Assembly: GCF_025370755.1 (NCBI RefSeq)
Contig: NZ_JAMXFC010000025.1
Location: 36,133 to 100,132, forward strand
Length of the DNA: 64,000 nucleotides
Origin: Laspinema sp. D2d
GTDB lineage: Bacteria > Cyanobacteriota > Cyanobacteriia > Cyanobacteriales > Laspinemataceae
Direction: 5' to 3'
Numbering within the stretch: position 1 is the first letter of the stretch; every line of letters starts with the position of its first letter. Made by a program: the position numbers and the translations under genes. The notes beneath the pieces are model-generated. The model was not told the DNA's origin. It ran no database searches and saw only the letters and a list, made by a program, of their open reading frames with translations. This document shows positions 34,152 through 42,110 of this stretch, piece by piece.

Positions 34152-35113
34152 CAGAATCCTCCCGGGAATGGGTTGTAGTAGTCCACCGGGTTGACTTGCC
34201 CTGGGGCGGCATCTTCGGGGATGTTTTTCACGACCGATCGCCCGTAAACATCCCGCCGTTCCAATTCGGTTGCTACTGCATCTAATCCTTGTAAGCGCAA
34301 TAAAGGGACCAGTGCAGCCTTGAGGTCTTCTTGTCCGTTCATCAAATCGAGTGCGACTGCAACGGCGTCAGACTGGGGCAGGTTCGGGTTTTCGCTGATA
34401 ATGTTAGCCAGCAACTGCACCATGCCAACGGCTTGAGTCAGATGCGGAGATAGCTTTTCGTAGACCACTTTGCGCTCAGGTTTGCCGTTCTCGTCCAGAA
34501 CAGGTTGACCCGTTTCGTCCGTTTTCACCGCAGCCGGGTCGGTCCAGACTAACGTAGACCCTTCGCCACCGGCACCCAGGTTAACCTTTTTCATGGCTTC
34601 AATGGCACTGGCATACTTGATGGCGGCTGGGTGTTTGCCATAGTTCGGGTTGTTGCGATCGCCCCGGGATTCTTGGACCCGACTATTGAATGCGTTGGCT
34701 TCGTTGGTAATCGCCATTTGCAAATATCCCATCGCCTCGGGATTGTTCGGGTTGAGGTCGAACTGCGTGATTTTGGCAACTTCAGCAACCCGTCGGTTTT
34801 GCAGTTGGTTTTGTGCGCTGCTGCGAATCGCCTCCAAACAGCTAACTTCAGTTGCATTGCAGTTGGCCGGATCGACTTGGGCGATCGTTGCCCCACTCTG
34901 GCTGAGGGTCCCTTCGCTGTGAACAATGGCAATCACCGAAAGCATTAACGTAGCAAGCGCTGCGGCCAATCCTGCGGCTAACCAGCGATTGAGCAACAGT
35001 TGCAGCAGATTGGCCTTGATTTGGCCCAACTGCGGTAGCCGTGAGTCTTGGACTAAATCATCCGCTAACTCATCAAGATAGGGCGTATCAAATCCTGGAT
35101 TAGCAATGGTCAT
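34151..35113 (-). CDS. Single-pass membrane protein, 320 aa
   Basis: A cytoplasmic N-terminal 45 residues, a transmembrane helix (AAGLAAALATLMLSVIAIV), and a large external helical domain (EAMGYLQMAITNEANAFNSR...). A paired Cys motif (NCNATEVSC) just outside the membrane suggests a periplasmic disulfide. Immediately upstream of the ATPase, so probably its channel or scaffold partner. Confidence 0.6.
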   Translation of the reverse strand: MTIANPGFDTPYLDELADDLVQDSRLPQLGQIKANLLQLLLNRWLAAGLAAALATLMLSVIAIVHSEGTLSQSGATIAQVDPANCNATEVSCLEAIRSSAQNQLQNRRVAEVAKITQFDLNPNNPEAMGYLQMAITNEANAFNSRVQESRGDRNNPNYGKHPAAIKYASAIEAMKKVNLGAGGEGSTLVWTDPAAVKTDETGQPVLDENGKPERKVVYEKLSPHLTQAVGMVQLLANIISENPNLPQSDAVAVALDLMNGQEDLKAALVPLLRLQGLDAVATELERRDVYGRSVVKNIPEDAAPGQVNPVDYYNPFPGGF

Positions 35114-35124
35114 GGGTTTTCTCT

Positions 35125-35388
35125 CTAGTAATGAACAATGTTGTGAGCTTCGTCATACCACTGAGGGTCCAGACTCAGGGCACTTTTGGCTTGAAACAAC
35201 AGGTATTCGATGACTGGCACGGCAAAAGCACCCACAAGCAATCCACCGGCCAGCATTGCCGGAGTGAAGGCCAGCGCTATACTTCCGTGGGTCATACAGC
35301 CGACTGCTGCACCGACTAGGCTCGACCAGGTGACCCCGATTGCCAAATGTCGAGCGCGTGTTGCCAAGGTTTTGAGTAGTGATTTCAT
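35125..35388 (-). CDS. Small membrane protein with two helices, 87 aa
   Basis: Hydrophobic segments at about 15-37 and 42-65 (VTWSSLVGAAVGCMTHGSIA; AFTPAMLAGGLLVGAFAVPV). It overlaps the next gene upstream by 4 bases. Confidence 0.55.
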   Translation of the reverse strand: MKSLLKTLATRARHLAIGVTWSSLVGAAVGCMTHGSIALAFTPAMLAGGLLVGAFAVPVIEYLLFQAKSALSLDPQWYDEAHNIVHY

Positions 35389-35810
35389 GTGCGAATTTTC
35401 TTGAATGCGTAATGAATGAACGAAACGGAGGCGATCGCACCTAGGATGATGCCGATGATTCCCCCGGTCAAAAGTCGCTCATGTAAAGCTTTGGCCTGGG
35501 GGAGCGCCACAGCTATCGTGGTAGTGGTAGTGACTGAAAGTGTTTGGATTCCCACCGATGCGACTGCACACCACCGGGCAACCTCCAGTCGTTCTTGGGA
35601 TTGAATTTCTAGTTGGTGCTGGTAGGTGGCGATCGCATTTTCGGTATCTGCCCGGGCGCGTTCGGTTACTCGTTCGACGAGGAAGGCGTGATTTGCTTGC
35701 GGGACGGTGACGAACCCAGCGCCGGTGCGTTGGTCGGTTTTTGCCAATCTAGCAAGTTGCCCATCCCAGTTTGGAGCGACTCCAAGGCAGTGGCGATCGC
35801 TTCGTCGCAC
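35385..35810 (-). CDS. Membrane protein with coiled coil, start uncertain
   Basis: 141 codons from a GTG at 35810, but this overlaps the upstream gene by 145 bases and has no ribosome site. A TTG near 35750 is an alternative. The secure part is a coiled coil (VTERARADTENAIATYQHQL) followed by two transmembrane helices (about 75-95 and 113-133). Confidence 0.45.
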   Translation of the reverse strand: MRRSDRHCLGVAPNWDGQLARLAKTDQRTGAGFVTVPQANHAFLVERVTERARADTENAIATYQHQLEIQSQERLEVARWCAVASVGIQTLSVTTTTTIAVALPQAKALHERLLTGGIIGIILGAIASVSFIHYAFKKIRT

Positions 35811-36301
35811 TTTCCCAGTTCGTCGGATTGCCAGCCTTGGGTGAGATTGGCTTGGATTTGCAACGCCATGAACTCATAGCCCATTGCCGTGATTTGGTCG
35901 CTCATCGGCTGGTAGGTAGTCCGGAGCAACTCGTAGATAAAGTGCGGGATGCTACCCTTGGCTAACTGCTGTGGATAAAGGCCATAACGCGCTTGGAAGT
36001 ATTTATCTAAGTCAAACTTGTCGTTAGGTTGCTGCTGCCGTTGCTGGGCTTGATTGGATGCGATTAGCACCATTTCGTCCAGCACTTTTTGGGCCAGGAC
36101 TTCCAGGGAAATTTCGCTGGTTTTGGATTGCTCAACCAACCGTTCTAACAAGGATTCAATCTGCAAAGGCTGGTTGAGTTTAGTTGAGTGATTGTCGATA
36201 GTTCCCTCGCCATCCCAGGTCAAACCAAAGATAGAACAGACCGCTTCAATTTGCTCGGGTTCGAGTTCTAGTTGAGTTGCCAGTTCGAGAATATTAGCCA
36301 T
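35666..36301 (-). CDS. Helical protein, 211 aa
   Basis: Start MANILELATQ at 36301 overlaps the end of the upstream gene by 8 bases. Acidic helical N-terminus (LELEPEQIEAVCSIFGLTWD), then a Gln/Asn-rich middle, then DLDKYFQARYGLYPQQLAKG. The DKYFQARYGL pattern recalls short recognition helices in plasmid proteins. No family recognised. Confidence 0.55.
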   Translation of the reverse strand: MANILELATQLELEPEQIEAVCSIFGLTWDGEGTIDNHSTKLNQPLQIESLLERLVEQSKTSEISLEVLAQKVLDEMVLIASNQAQQRQQQPNDKFDLDKYFQARYGLYPQQLAKGSIPHFIYELLRTTYQPMSDQITAMGYEFMALQIQANLTQGWQSDELGKCDEAIATALESLQTGMGNLLDWQKPTNAPALGSSPSRKQITPSSSNE

Positions 36302-36728
36302 GTTTCCGTTCCTCTTTAGTGCGGATGTAATCAATCAAAAATTCGAGGACTTGCCGCTGTCCTGGGTGGGTGGTGCTGGGCAACCAAAATTCTTCCAGCG
36401 CCATGACGAGCGACCCCCCTCCGGTCATGGTCGAAAATACGTCCCAGAAGCGTAACGCCTTACCTTTCTTGACCACCATCTCTTGATAATCTTTGTAGGT
36501 CATTCGCAATTTGCTGACCCCAAACCATACGAAATGCACCATCAAAACATACTTGAAATCTAAGAACGCTCCATGCGGTCCTCGGGGTACTTTCAATCCA
36601 GCTAACGTTAGTCCGGTTTGCTCCATGTAATGCTGAAGGGTCTGGTAGTTACAACCATAGAGCGCGATGAGCTTACCTTTGGTGTAAGGCGCATATTCTG
36701 TCAGTCTTTGAATTCGTTTGGGTTCCAT
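36294..36728 (-). CDS. Hypothetical protein, possibly first gene of the transfer-like operon, 144 aa
   Basis: Begins after a gap containing a terminator for the preceding unit, so it probably opens the operon running to 31206 or beyond. Basic start (KRIQRLTEYAPYTKGKLIAL), then a more hydrophobic middle (YVLMVHFVWFGVSKLRMTYK). Family unknown. Confidence 0.55.
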   Translation of the reverse strand: MEPKRIQRLTEYAPYTKGKLIALYGCNYQTLQHYMEQTGLTLAGLKVPRGPHGAFLDFKYVLMVHFVWFGVSKLRMTYKDYQEMVVKKGKALRFWDVFSTMTGGGSLVMALEEFWLPSTTHPGQRQVLEFLIDYIRTKEERKHG

Positions 36729-36932
36729 TTACCATCGCTTTTGCCAATTTGCACTTTTCCTAACCCGGTCGAAGTTGATGCGATTTTCTACCTCAGCACA
36801 TTAGGAGTTCTAATGCAGTAAGATGAGATTTCGTAACAACTTGTAATCAACTAGGAATTAGTTATTTTCATTTAATCCAACGCGCTCAGAGAGTACAAGA
36901 GTTTACGGAATAATTTCCGTTCTGGTTCGCAA

Positions 36933-36960
36933 AAAAAATCCCCTCATTGGAAGGGGACAG
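36933..36960 (-). terminator. Rho-independent terminator (minus strand)
   Basis: Read on the minus strand CCCCTTCC-AAT-GAGGGG is followed by ATTTTTTTT. It lies 23 bases past the stop at 36983 and separates two transcription units. Confidence 0.8.
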
Positions 36961-36982
36961 CAGCCTAGTGGGAACAACAAGC

Positions 36983-37363
36983 TCAAAAGTGTTTGCCGAT
37001 GTTTTCGAGTTCGCTCGTGTGGGTTTGGGCCAATAGTGCCAGCAGTTCAGGAAAGAAGCAAGGAGCTTTGGCGAACTCTAAACCGGCTCCCCATTTGTCG
37101 ATGCGCGATTCTAAAATTGTTTCTGTAGTAAACCGACTCAACACTGCGGCTAGAAACCGAACACATCGCGCTCGTCTGCCTGATTTATAATCGAGTTTTT
37201 CTCCAGGGTAACGTAATGGCAAGAATCGGTCACAGAATTGCTCGGGACTCATGGCGATTACCTTCGGCATAGCTTCGCTTACCGCATCCGGCGAGTGCTG
37301 GTTGTTTTGGCGCGGTGATAGGTGGCGATTGCATCGGTGTGGATTCGGTTGTAGTGCATACAT
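36983..37363 (-). CDS. Hypothetical protein with repeat-derived segment, 126 aa
   Basis: Start has GAGGAG 9 bases upstream. Residues 25-38 (SPDAVSEAMPKVIAM) are encoded by a copy of the dispersed palindromic repeat. The rest (CDRFLPLRYPGEKLDYKSGR...) is a helical soluble domain; the gene may have started at the internal ATG before the repeat arrived. Family unknown. Confidence 0.5.
   Translation of the reverse strand: MYALQPNPHRCNRHLSPRQNNQHSPDAVSEAMPKVIAMSPEQFCDRFLPLRYPGEKLDYKSGRRARCVRFLAAVLSRFTTETILESRIDKWGAGLEFAKAPCFFPELLALLAQTHTSELENIGKHF
37256..37285 (-). repeat. Dispersed palindromic repeat inside a CDS
   Basis: GATTACCTTCGG then CATAGCTTCGCTTACCGC, the same family as at 251-280. Confidence 0.65.
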
Positions 37364-37375
37364 AAAAATTGCTCC

Positions 37376-37456
37376 TCAAAGATTCTTGGAAAATCGAACG
37401 CTGACAGCTAGGGCTAAGACAAAACCGAGAAATAGGTAGTACAAAATCCAGAACAT
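37376..37456 (-). CDS. Tiny membrane peptide, 26 aa
   Basis: ATG preceded by AAGGAAAA. MFWILYYLFLGFVLALAVSV is a single hydrophobic helix with a basic tail (RFSKNL). The stop overlaps the ribosome site of the next gene, so the two are coupled. Comparable to the 24-residue peptide at 7685. Confidence 0.45.
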   Translation of the reverse strand: MFWILYYLFLGFVLALAVSVRFSKNL

Positions 37457-37491
37457 GACTAAATTTTCCTTAGACAACACAGATGGTCTTT

Positions 37492-38337
37492 TTAAAACAG
37501 GTTGAGTTGCTCATAACTAGAGGGGTTAGATTTCCGAGCAGTTTTGGGTACTGGTTTAGTTGATTGCGTGGACATCCAGTTATGCTGAGTTTTTAGCGAG
37601 GATTTTAGTGAGTGATAACTACTGTAACCGCGCTCATCTAAACACTGACAAAACGCATCCAACACGGAAATTCCTTCAGGGGTGGTCATGTTGGCTAGTT
37701 CGGGCACGTTTTCAAGGACGAAAAATCTCGGGTTGATTTCGCAAATGAGTCGAGCAAACTCGAAAATTAATTGATTGCGGGGGTCGTTCGGATTACGGTT
37801 GCGGTTCATCCGGCTAAATCCTTGACAGGGTGGGCCACCAATAATCACATCGACTTCTCCGCGTTCTAGCCCAAGCCAACCGAGCAATTCTTCACCTTGA
37901 AGTTGGCAAATGTCGCCTAGATAAAAATGGGGACAACCTGGAATTTCCGGGTAAGCGGCACGCCATCCTCCACCACTGACGAATGGGATTTGAACTGCAC
38001 TATCTGATTCTTCCTTGCGATTGTCTAACCGCTGCGCCAGAGCTTTTTCTAACTTGGTTTGGTCATCGTCGCTGCCATAGTGGAACTCGCACGGATAGGC
38101 TCCAAGGTTGTGCATATAGGTGAGCGCGGCATGGACGTTATTATCAGCCGCCGCAACGACTTGGAATCCTGCCTGCATAAAACCCAAACTAAATCCTCCA
38201 GCACCACAGAACAAGTCAATGGCAATCGGATATGGTTTTGAAACGTAAGACTTTCGAGGCAACAGCAAACCCGAAGGAGATAAGACAAAATCTGGGTCAG
38301 GTATGACTAAGTTGGAGTCCAATGCTAGATGTGCCAT
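37492..38337 (-). CDS. C5-cytosine DNA methyltransferase, C-terminally short
   Basis: 281 aa. Motif I DLFCGAGGFSLG (residues 41-52), motif IV GGPPCQGFS with the catalytic Cys (about 168), and motif VI ENVPEL (about 210) are present. Motif VIII (QRR), the target-recognition domain and motifs IX-X are missing. The protein ends QLNLF, a beta-clamp binding consensus. Either it is a truncated gene or a minimal form that relies on another subunit for DNA recognition. No partner restriction enzyme is seen nearby. Confidence 0.75.
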   Translation of the reverse strand: MAHLALDSNLVIPDPDFVLSPSGLLLPRKSYVSKPYPIAIDLFCGAGGFSLGFMQAGFQVVAAADNNVHAALTYMHNLGAYPCEFHYGSDDDQTKLEKALAQRLDNRKEESDSAVQIPFVSGGGWRAAYPEIPGCPHFYLGDICQLQGEELLGWLGLERGEVDVIIGGPPCQGFSRMNRNRNPNDPRNQLIFEFARLICEINPRFFVLENVPELANMTTPEGISVLDAFCQCLDERGYSSYHSLKSSLKTQHNWMSTQSTKPVPKTARKSNPSSYEQLNLF

Positions 38338-38339
38338 AA

Positions 38340-38636
38340 TTATCGAGCCTTTTTGCGAGAGGTTTTACGAGAATTTTTGCCAGATGTGCCAATTTTGCTC
38401 GTTAAGATATCTAGCACTTGTGCCGCATTTTGATGGCGATATTCCGCCCGAAGATTCCGCGCATACTGATGGGCTTTTTGGATCGAGTAGAACCCGGAGA
38501 TTTTCAAGAAGATTGCTCCCATCTGGCAATCAACCAGCTCTCTCAAGTAAATGCAGCCCGTCTCGCCATCACGGACGACGAACGTAGTCCATCGTCGGCA
38601 ACTGGGTTTTGAGTATCTTTCTTTGGTGATTCTCAT
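38340..38636 (-). CDS. Hypothetical protein, 98 aa
   Basis: Start MRITKERYSKP at 38636 chosen for the AGAAGAG ribosome site. The core (FVVRDGETGCIYLRELVDC) is beta-like and the C-terminus is basic and helical (SGKNSRKTSRKKAR). It ends 3 bases before the methyltransferase start, so it is likely co-transcribed and could be a partner. Confidence 0.5.
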   Translation of the reverse strand: MRITKERYSKPSCRRWTTFVVRDGETGCIYLRELVDCQMGAIFLKISGFYSIQKAHQYARNLRAEYRHQNAAQVLDILTSKIGTSGKNSRKTSRKKAR

Positions 38637-38775
38637 CTCTTCTGGTTCCTCCTCGGTGAATGTCTGAGCGTCTTTGGGTCGTAACAAGAATGATGGGCAG
38701 ATTGAGTTTAGGTGGTGGCAAGATTGGAACACCACTCAACCCGCCAATCAAGGCAAAGATAAACATAGATAAAAC

Positions 38776-39498
38776 CTAGTTTTGTTGGTGTTTTAGCCGG
38801 TAAATTAACGAGTCTAAGTACCGTATAATTTGATGGTCTTCGTTGTTTTTTGCCGCATTCAACCGACGTTCTGCTAGACTGAGCGCGTCGGAAATGTGTT
38901 GGTCTAGGTATTGCGTAATCGCGCAAATTGCTTCCTCTTGTCGTTTCATCCGAGCTTGGACTATCTCGCCAAATTCCTGGGCTGACAGTTGCGGAAACTT
39001 CTCAGGGTTTTGTCTGAGTTCTTGATAGAATTTTTGGACGTTTTTCTGGATTTGTTCGCGCTGCTCTGGCGTTAAAACTGGTTCCGGATAAGCATACTCT
39101 CGCCAAGTCTTTAGGAACGCTTTTAAGTGACGATACTGCCCTAACCAAATCTGGTCTTCCTGTTGGTCGAGTAACAAACCATAGACCGGGTAACTATCGT
39201 CCGAACCTAAGTCGCAACCAATCAGATGAATTGCCACCGAAAAATGGTCAATCAGTGCGGAATAGACCCAGAACGAATCCGTGTGTCCGCCATAGATATG
39301 CTCGACGTAACAGTTAGTAGCTTGATAAGTCAAAATGACGTATCGTTTGGCGGGTTTATTTTCGACTTGCAACGCACTCAATAGTTTCGGGGGAATGCCC
39401 ATCGGTAACAAGTAAGCGCTAGGGATTTCGACTTTAGAAGTGGGTGCGGGATGATGTTCCCAACAGCCCATTTTGCATTCGATTTTTTGTTCGTTCAT
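38776..39498 (-). CDS. Hypothetical protein, 240 aa
   Basis: N-terminal half mixed (RYVILTYQATNCYVEHIYGG, then HLIGCDLGSDDSYPVYGLLL). C-terminal half helical and charged (VQKFYQELRQNPEKFPQLSA; AERRLNAAKNNEDHQIIRYL). No family recognised. A leader-like sequence with GCGGTT arms precedes it. Confidence 0.55.
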   Translation of the reverse strand: MNEQKIECKMGCWEHHPAPTSKVEIPSAYLLPMGIPPKLLSALQVENKPAKRYVILTYQATNCYVEHIYGGHTDSFWVYSALIDHFSVAIHLIGCDLGSDDSYPVYGLLLDQQEDQIWLGQYRHLKAFLKTWREYAYPEPVLTPEQREQIQKNVQKFYQELRQNPEKFPQLSAQEFGEIVQARMKRQEEAICAITQYLDQHISDALSLAERRLNAAKNNEDHQIIRYLDSLIYRLKHQQN

Positions 39499-39570
39499 GG
39501 CAAATTCTCGTGATAGAGGTAGCGGTTACCGCGAATGGGCAACCGCTTAGAAAAACTAAAGAAAAATGAG

Positions 39571-39933
39571 TTAGTATTCGCTGGGCAACATCAAGACTTT
39601 TTCGTTCAGAAAGAGCTTGATTTCAGCTAACGGAAAGTCCGTATATGGGATTTCTTGGGTCAACACCGGGTCATTGGTATCGCGTAACAATGTGAGAATT
39701 CCCGAGTTTTCCTGTACCGATAATTGCCAGGTTTGGAAATGCTGCAACATCTCGTCAGTCTGAACACGCGCATCTAGTTGGTACGAGGCGATCGCATCAA
39801 TCAGCCAGTAAGCCTGGGCAGTATCCGCTAGATACTTCACGCCATCGGTGTAGTTGAACCGTTGAAGCCAGTGCTGGTAGTGGTTCTCTGTGCCTTGGAA
39901 TCGAGCTAAATCGGCTTGGGTGATTGTTTCCAT
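39571..39933 (-). CDS. Hypothetical protein, 120 aa
   Basis: Start METITQAD at 39933 is preferred: GAGGAAC precedes it and the upstream in-frame ATG at 39963 lies inside the leader core. The sequence (ENHYQHWLQRFNYTDGVKYL...) fits a family of small cyanobacterial proteins often seen in short-gene clusters (DUF6876-like), with LFLNEKVLMLPSEY at the end. Function unknown. Confidence 0.6.
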   Translation of the reverse strand: METITQADLARFQGTENHYQHWLQRFNYTDGVKYLADTAQAYWLIDAIASYQLDARVQTDEMLQHFQTWQLSVQENSGILTLLRDTNDPVLTQEIPYTDFPLAEIKLFLNEKVLMLPSEY

Positions 39934-39939
39934 GAGTTG

Positions 39940-39982
39940 TTCCTCACTATTTCTTTCATCCAACGCGATAGCTTTTTATTTC
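39940..39982 (-). promoter_or_regulatory. Leader element, copy 15 (minus strand)
   Basis: On the minus strand: A-rich sequence, GCTATCGCGTTGGATGAAAG, then GTGAGGAACAACTC before the ATG at 39933. Confidence 0.55.
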
Positions 39983-41899
39983 TCACTTCTTATTTTTTTC
40001 TTCTCTTGATTGCTGCATCTGACCCAGCGGGGACGAAGCCCAAGCTAGTTGCTGCTTGAGTTGCTCGTTCTCGGTCTGAAATTGCGTTAGCTGCTTGCTC
40101 GTGTCATACAGTTTGGCATTGAGTTCCGTGACCTGCTGCTGCCACTGCACAACTTCTGGATTCTTGCCCGGGTCTTTCTGCCGTGCGATCGCTTCCTGGG
40201 CTTGTCGGAGCAATTGTTGCATCTGCTCAATCTGCAACTGCTTTTCTTGAGTGACTGCGGTGATTTGGGCTTGGACTTGGGCGAGGGGGATGAACTTATC
40301 CACAGGAGGCAAGAACACTTCCACCGGCTCCATCTGTTCGGGATAGCAGGTAATCATTAACTTATCGCCAGAAAGCTGCACTTTGAACCGATTTAGGGTA
40401 TCGCTCTCATCGGGCAGTTCCACAATTTGGGCGATGCGATCGCAATGTTCGCGGTTGTCATGCTTCACAATCCGAACATAGGACCCCACAGTGAGCGGTT
40501 TCGGGTCCGGTTTCTGCTGTTTTTCGAGAGCGCGGTGAGCCTCGGCTAACTGGGTCTCCAGCGCCATCACCTTAGCGGTCAGTTGCGAGTTGTCGGCATA
40601 TTTCATACTGCGCTCTTTCGCTGCCATCTGCGAGGCAAGGGCTTCGTAACGCTGCTGCATCTCTTCTAGCTGAATCACCAGTTGTTGGTTCTGCTCAACG
40701 AGTTGCTCTAGGACCGCATCGGACCGGCTGGCTTCGAGTTGTTCAAGCTGTTGTTGCAACAGGTGAATTTCTAAGTCTTTCTGGGCGTTTTCCTGAACAA
40801 GCGCCTGGAGTTGCTGATTTTCTCGTTCGAGCCGGTCCCGTTGGGCTTGCAGTCCGTGAATCAGGGCCGTGGCCTTGTCTGCTTCTTTGAGTTGGGCGCT
40901 GAGGTCTTTGACTTGCCGTTCCAGTTCAACGAGGCGATCGCTTTGTTGCGGAACCACCGGCGCTAGTTTTTGCAGGCTCAAGGCTTGTTGGACATGGCGA
41001 TGCCGGGGAGTAATGTCGCCACTTTCCCCAGCTTCTTGCCGCGCTAAGTTACGAACACAGGAGCGAAATTGGTCCGAACCTACTTCATCTAACCCCAACC
41101 CACGTTCTATCCAGTTGAGTTGCGCTTCCTCGATGACTTCATCTGGTTCCCCAGCGTTGGCAATGAACGAAGCGATTGCTGGAGTTGCTTTGTTAGTCCT
41201 GGGGGAAGATTGCATCAACTTGGCAACGTCCCACTCAGTTAAAGTCTGGATGGCTTCAATCAGATGGTCTGTCAGCACCGGCGAGTTCATGACCTGGGCC
41301 AACCGCTGGGCTTCAGCTTGCAAGGTGGCGACTGCATCCTCATCGGCTTGGAATTTGTCCGCCACCAGTTCCCAATCGGCTTCACTGACGGGTTGCCCTA
41401 ACGTGATGCTGCTGTGACGAGCTTTGCGGATGCTGGTGACCGTCTGCTTGCCCGCTTTGAGCAGTTTGACGAGTAGATGCTCATCGCTGACTTTCGTGAG
41501 TTCCTTCAGGGCGCTGATGCTCCAGGACTGGACCGACTTAAGAATGAGCCGTTGGATGCGTTTACGTTGGCTGTCGAACCATTCCGAAACTTGAATCAGG
41601 GCGCGGGCCATCCAAGTCGAACCGCCAAAGTCAGACGAACGCAGCCAGTCTTCAAATCGCTGCTCTCCCTGGCTGAGTCCATGTTCGAGGCAGAGTTCAT
41701 GCAGCAATCGGCGGAAGCTGCGACCGATTTCTAGGCCGCTGGTGAAGGTGTGCTGGACGAATCCGAAAAACTGGGACAGGGTTGCTTTGGCTTGACGCTG
41801 CAAGGCTTCGGAACCGAGGGTGCTGTAATCATACTCGAACCGCAGGTCAAGGGGCAGTTGGCTAAACGCATTAGCCGTGGCAAGTTGTTGGGCGCTCAT
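39983..41899 (-). CDS. Long coiled-coil protein, 638 aa
   Basis: Start MSAQQLATANAF at 41899 is preferred over an ATG at 41998, because the intervening codons lie across a hairpin. Residues 1-320 are a helical globular region; 320-480 and 555-638 are Gln/Glu/Leu-rich coiled coil (LERQVKDLSAQLKEADKATA). A small beta domain sits between them (VGSYVRIVKHDNREHCDRIA). The design resembles plasmid KfrA-like DNA-binding coiled-coil proteins. Divergent from the XRE gene. Confidence 0.6.
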   Translation of the reverse strand: MSAQQLATANAFSQLPLDLRFEYDYSTLGSEALQRQAKATLSQFFGFVQHTFTSGLEIGRSFRRLLHELCLEHGLSQGEQRFEDWLRSSDFGGSTWMARALIQVSEWFDSQRKRIQRLILKSVQSWSISALKELTKVSDEHLLVKLLKAGKQTVTSIRKARHSSITLGQPVSEADWELVADKFQADEDAVATLQAEAQRLAQVMNSPVLTDHLIEAIQTLTEWDVAKLMQSSPRTNKATPAIASFIANAGEPDEVIEEAQLNWIERGLGLDEVGSDQFRSCVRNLARQEAGESGDITPRHRHVQQALSLQKLAPVVPQQSDRLVELERQVKDLSAQLKEADKATALIHGLQAQRDRLERENQQLQALVQENAQKDLEIHLLQQQLEQLEASRSDAVLEQLVEQNQQLVIQLEEMQQRYEALASQMAAKERSMKYADNSQLTAKVMALETQLAEAHRALEKQQKPDPKPLTVGSYVRIVKHDNREHCDRIAQIVELPDESDTLNRFKVQLSGDKLMITCYPEQMEPVEVFLPPVDKFIPLAQVQAQITAVTQEKQLQIEQMQQLLRQAQEAIARQKDPGKNPEVVQWQQQVTELNAKLYDTSKQLTQFQTENEQLKQQLAWASSPLGQMQQSREEKNKK

Positions 41900-41924
41900 G
41901 ATAAGTTGAAGGTAGTTTTTTATT

Positions 41925-41965
41925 TGTTCGAGCGGGGTGGTACCCGCTTTTTTTGTTTGTGGGCT
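41925..41965. terminator. Hairpin with T run on the plus strand
   Basis: AGCGGG and CCCGCT flank GTGGTA and are followed by TTTTTTTG on the plus strand. In the minus direction it is a hairpin in the 5' region of the coiled-coil gene. A bidirectional or attenuator role is possible. Confidence 0.45.
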
Positions 41966-42054
41966 GGTGACCCGAGACAAGCACTGACTAGGAGCCATCG
42001 CCGCGCTTCCTGAGTCGGACTGATGCCCGAGGGTTGCGAAATGATGCTGGCTCC

Positions 42055-42110
42055 TTTATGGTTGACTTAGTTAAACTCAACTATATCAATTAACAAATCT
42101 AAGTGTCAAG
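42055..42110. promoter_or_regulatory. Divergent promoter region
   Basis: GTTGACTTAG and TATATC (17-18 bases apart) look like -35/-10 boxes for the plus-strand XRE gene. The divergent coiled-coil gene must start transcription in the same interval. TTGACTTAGTTAAACTCAAC is a partial palindrome. Confidence 0.4.
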
